From contig CP059264.1 in assembly GCA_013693915.1 (NCBI GenBank), positions 3,852,701-3,859,859 of the forward strand: a stretch of 7,159 nt of DNA, written 5' to 3'. The notes below the pieces were generated by a model. It saw only the letters and a program-made list of their open reading frames with translations. It searched no databases and had not been told where the DNA came from. This stretch comes from Dechloromonas sp. Its GTDB lineage: Bacteria; Pseudomonadota; Gammaproteobacteria; Burkholderiales; Rhodocyclaceae. Position numbers and translations under genes: made by a program. Of the stretch, positions 5,659-7,159 are shown piece by piece (position 1 is the first letter of the stretch; every line of letters starts with the position of its first letter).

Positions 5659-6534
5659 ATGACTCCCTATGTCGCCGACCCGGTCTATCTGAACGGCCGC
5701 TTCCTGCCCCTGGCGGAAGCCGGCATTTCGCCGCTCGACCGCGGCTTTCTCTACGGCGACGGCGTCTATGAGCTGATCCCGGTCTATTCGCGCCGCCCGT
5801 TCCGCCTCGCCAAACACCTGACGCGACTGCAGGCGACACTGGACGGGATCCGTCTGGCCAACCCGCTCGGTGACGCCGGCTGGCAGGCCGTTGTCGAGCG
5901 GTTGATCACCAGCGCGCCTTGGGAAGACCAGTCGATCTACCTGCAGGTCACCCGCGGCGCCGACAACAAGCGCGACCACGCGTTTCCGCCGGCCACCGTG
6001 CCGCCGACCGCCTTCGCTTTCAGTTCGCCGCTGGTCACCACCCCGGCAGCCGTCCGGGCGACCGGCGTCGCCGCGATCACCGTACCCGACGACCGCTGGG
6101 CGCACTGCAACCTCAAGGTCGTCTCGCTGCTGGCCAACATCCTTGCCCGCCAGCAGGCGGTCGATGCGGGCTGCGCCGAAGCCTTGCTGATTCGTGACGG
6201 CTGGCTCAAGGAAGGTGCCGCCTCCAACATCTTCGTCGCCAAGGACGGCGTTCTGCTCGCCCCGCCCAAGACCAGTTTCATGCTTCCCGGCATCACCTAC
6301 GACATTGTCCTCGAACTTGCGGCCGGTCACGGTCAACCGCTCGAAATCCGCGAAATCCATGAAAATGAACTTCGCACCGCCGACGAGGTCTGGATGACCT
6401 CATCGACCAAGGAAGTGCTGGCGATCACCACGCTCGACGGCCTCCCGGTAGGCACGGGCAGACCCGGCCCGCTCGGCGAGCGGATGTGGCAGTGGTACCA
6501 GGATTTCAAGCAATCGGTCATGCGCAAGGGTTGA
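5659..6534 (+). CDS. dat: D-amino-acid aminotransferase (D-alanine aminotransferase), PLP fold type IV
   Basis: This enzyme transfers the amino group of D-alanine to 2-oxoglutarate, giving pyruvate and D-glutamate, in the cytosol. The 291-residue product fits class IV aminotransferases. K153 in CNLKVVSLLAN is the PLP lysine, E185 begins the EGAASNIF motif, and Y32 lies in FLYGDGVYE. The discriminating feature is R105-D106-H107 within TRGADNKRDHAFP. It matches the R98/H100 pair that binds the substrate carboxylate in Bacillus D-amino-acid transaminase and is not the pattern of IlvE or aminodeoxychorismate lyase. That specificity is inferred from the motif. The ATG is 4 bases after the carboxypeptidase stop with no clear Shine-Dalgarno, so translational coupling is likely. 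Placed beside a D-Ala-releasing enzyme, it could recycle D-alanine to D-glutamate, an inference from context. Confidence 0.93.
   Translation: MTPYVADPVYLNGRFLPLAEAGISPLDRGFLYGDGVYELIPVYSRRPFRLAKHLTRLQATLDGIRLANPLGDAGWQAVVERLITSAPWEDQSIYLQVTRGADNKRDHAFPPATVPPTAFAFSSPLVTTPAAVRATGVAAITVPDDRWAHCNLKVVSLLANILARQQAVDAGCAEALLIRDGWLKEGAASNIFVAKDGVLLAPPKTSFMLPGITYDIVLELAAGHGQPLEIREIHENELRTADEVWMTSSTKEVLAITTLDGLPVGTGRPGPLGERMWQWYQDFKQSVMRKG
6526..6530 (+). promoter_or_regulatory. Ribosome-binding site supporting a GTG start for ybeD
   Basis: AAGGG lies in the last codons of the aminotransferase gene, 5 bases before GTG at 6536. No ATG stands between the previous stop (6532-6534) and the conserved N-terminus of the family, so the GTG is the best start. 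Confidence 0.55.
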
Positions 6535-6535
6535 A

Positions 6536-6804
6536 GTGGCTTCGTACAAGGACACGCTCCTCGAATTTCCCTGCGCCTTTCCCCTGAAGATCATGGGCAA
6601 GGCGGAGGACGAATTCGCCCAGGTCGTTCTCGCAATCGTCACCCGGCATGCCCCAGATTTCGACGGCGCCAGCATGGAAGTGCGCGCCAGTTCCGGGGCA
6701 ACTATCTCGGCCTGACGTGCACGGTGGTCGCCACCTCGAAGGCGCAACTCGATGCGCTGTACATGGACCTGACCGCACACCCGCTGGTCAAGGTCGTGCT
6801 TTAG
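6536..6804 (+). pseudogene. ybeD: YbeD/DUF493 family protein, split by a one-base deletion (frameshift)
   Basis: This small cytosolic protein has an ACT-like alpha-beta fold in the family and no established biochemical function; it is habitually found beside lipB. From GTG at 6536 the frame reads [20 protein letters not shown] and continues to EVRASS, then runs into TGA at 6713-6715 after 59 residues. From 6694 a second frame gives [20 protein letters not shown] and continues to AHPLVKVVL, stopping at TAG 6802-6804. Joined, they give 89 residues that track E. coli YbeD (87 residues), including LLEFP, MG, RHAP, PSSKGNY, the ALY helix and the VVL end. The break is at TTCCGGGG (6691-6698): one more C would restore SSRGNY. 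Both halves look fully conserved, so a sequencing or assembly error or a very recent mutation is more likely than an old pseudogene. It begins 1 base after the aminotransferase stop and ends 2 bases before lipB. Confidence 0.88.
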
Positions 6805-6806
6805 GA

Positions 6807-7159
6807 ATGGAGATCCGCCGTCTCGGCCGGGTCGATTTCGAACCAGCCTGGCGCGCGATGCAGGACTTCACCGCCGGGCGGACACCGGAAACGCCCGACG
6901 AACTGTGGGTCGTCGAGCATCCGCCGGTGTTCACGCTGGGCCAGGCCGGCAAGCGCGAGCACATCCTGAACGATGTCGGCATCCCCGTCGTCAAGATCGA
7001 CCGTGGCGGCCAGGTCACCTACCATGGTCCCGGCCAGGTCGTCATCTACCTCCTGCTCGACCTGCAACGGCTGAAGATCAAGGTCCGCGAACTGGTCAAC
7101 GCGATCGAGCAGGCCATCATCGACTTTCTGGCCGAGCATGGTGTTGCCGCCGGGCGGCG
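6807..7159 (+). CDS. lipB: Octanoyl-[acyl-carrier-protein]:protein N-octanoyltransferase LipB, N-terminal 117 codons (partial)
   Basis: LipB moves octanoate from acyl carrier protein to a lysine of lipoyl domains (pyruvate and 2-oxoglutarate dehydrogenases, glycine cleavage H protein). LipA then inserts sulfur to make lipoate. The frame is open from 6807 to the right edge. It shows [12 protein letters not shown] at 37-48 and the family signature [16 protein letters not shown] at 66-81, where the strictly conserved histidine H73 sits. The catalytic cysteine and lysine of the family fall in the second half, past the window, so they cannot be checked. The ATG is 2 bases after the ybeD stop. AGGA touches the ATG with no spacing, so re-initiation from ybeD translation is probable. 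lipA is the expected next gene, but it is not visible. Confidence 0.97.
   Translation, partial: MEIRRLGRVDFEPAWRAMQDFTAGRTPETPDELWVVEHPPVFTLGQAGKREHILNDVGIPVVKIDRGGQVTYHGPGQVVIYLLLDLQRLKIKVRELVNAIEQAIIDFLAEHGVAAGR

Noticed and set aside
5647..6360. Minus-strand open frame opposite the aminotransferase (237 codons)
   Set aside because: The sense strand has the PLP lysine, EGAASN and RxH motifs. The antisense product looks like no protein family.
6689..6700. Programmed -1 frameshift in ybeD
   Set aside because: Reading C6694 twice would restore the frame, but the site is not an X XXY YYZ slippery heptamer and the family is not known to use frameshifting. An error or a mutation is simpler.
1..7159. 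CRISPR arrays, tRNA or rRNA genes, insertion sequences, prophage or a novel defence system
   Set aside because: No spaced direct repeats, cloverleaf-like segments, transposase or integrase motifs, or unknown multi-gene cassette were seen. Every long coding region belongs to a recognised housekeeping or common family.

Overview
The window reads as ordinary chromosomal core sequence from a GC-rich Betaproteobacterium. The best guess is the Rhodocyclales (Dechloromonas, Azonexus or Azoarcus-like), inferred from the protein flavour, from ilvD next to lgt, and from the order dac - dat - ybeD - lipB. That placement rests on recalled family sequences and synteny, not on a search. There is no transposase, phage gene, CRISPR array, tRNA or rRNA. 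Coding density is very high: the longest non-coding gap is about 104 bases.

Layout, left to right. (1) 1-1068, minus strand: the first 356 codons of ilvD (dihydroxy-acid dehydratase), running off the left edge. (2) A 76-base divergent spacer whose -10 hexamers on the two strands overlap, suggesting a bidirectional promoter for ilvD and lgt. (3) 1145-1936, plus: lgt, the membrane enzyme that lipidates prolipoproteins. (4) 1974-2450, plus: a small VOC-fold protein resembling methylmalonyl-CoA epimerase, with a candidate promoter at the end of lgt. (5) 2451-2554: a convergent spacer with two inverted repeats. (6) 2555-3427, minus: htpX, the inner-membrane zinc protease, with a good sigma70-type promoter. 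(7) 3530-4477, plus: a LysR-type regulator of the NhaR branch, divergent from htpX. (8) 4515 to the right edge, plus: a tight run of a D-Ala-D-Ala carboxypeptidase (dacA/dacC type), a D-amino-acid aminotransferase, a ybeD/DUF493 gene and the first 117 codons of lipB (octanoyltransferase). Gaps within the run are 4, 1 and 2 bases, so it is probably one operon.

Themes. Envelope biology dominates: lipoprotein maturation (lgt), membrane proteolysis (htpX) and peptidoglycan trimming (dac). The aminotransferase could turn D-alanine released by such carboxypeptidases into D-glutamate, another peptidoglycan precursor. ybeD and lipB begin the lipoate-synthesis part of the cluster.

The clearest anomaly is in ybeD: a single missing base at about 6693-6698 splits an otherwise well-conserved 89-residue protein into two frames. 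Other points worth a look are the overlapping divergent -10 elements, a stop codon buried in a TATAAT hexamer at two separate gene ends, a possible weak structure masking the htpX ribosome-binding site, an orphan NhaR-like regulator beside htpX, and an altered metal-site pattern in the VOC protein. I saw no evidence of a new multi-gene system.
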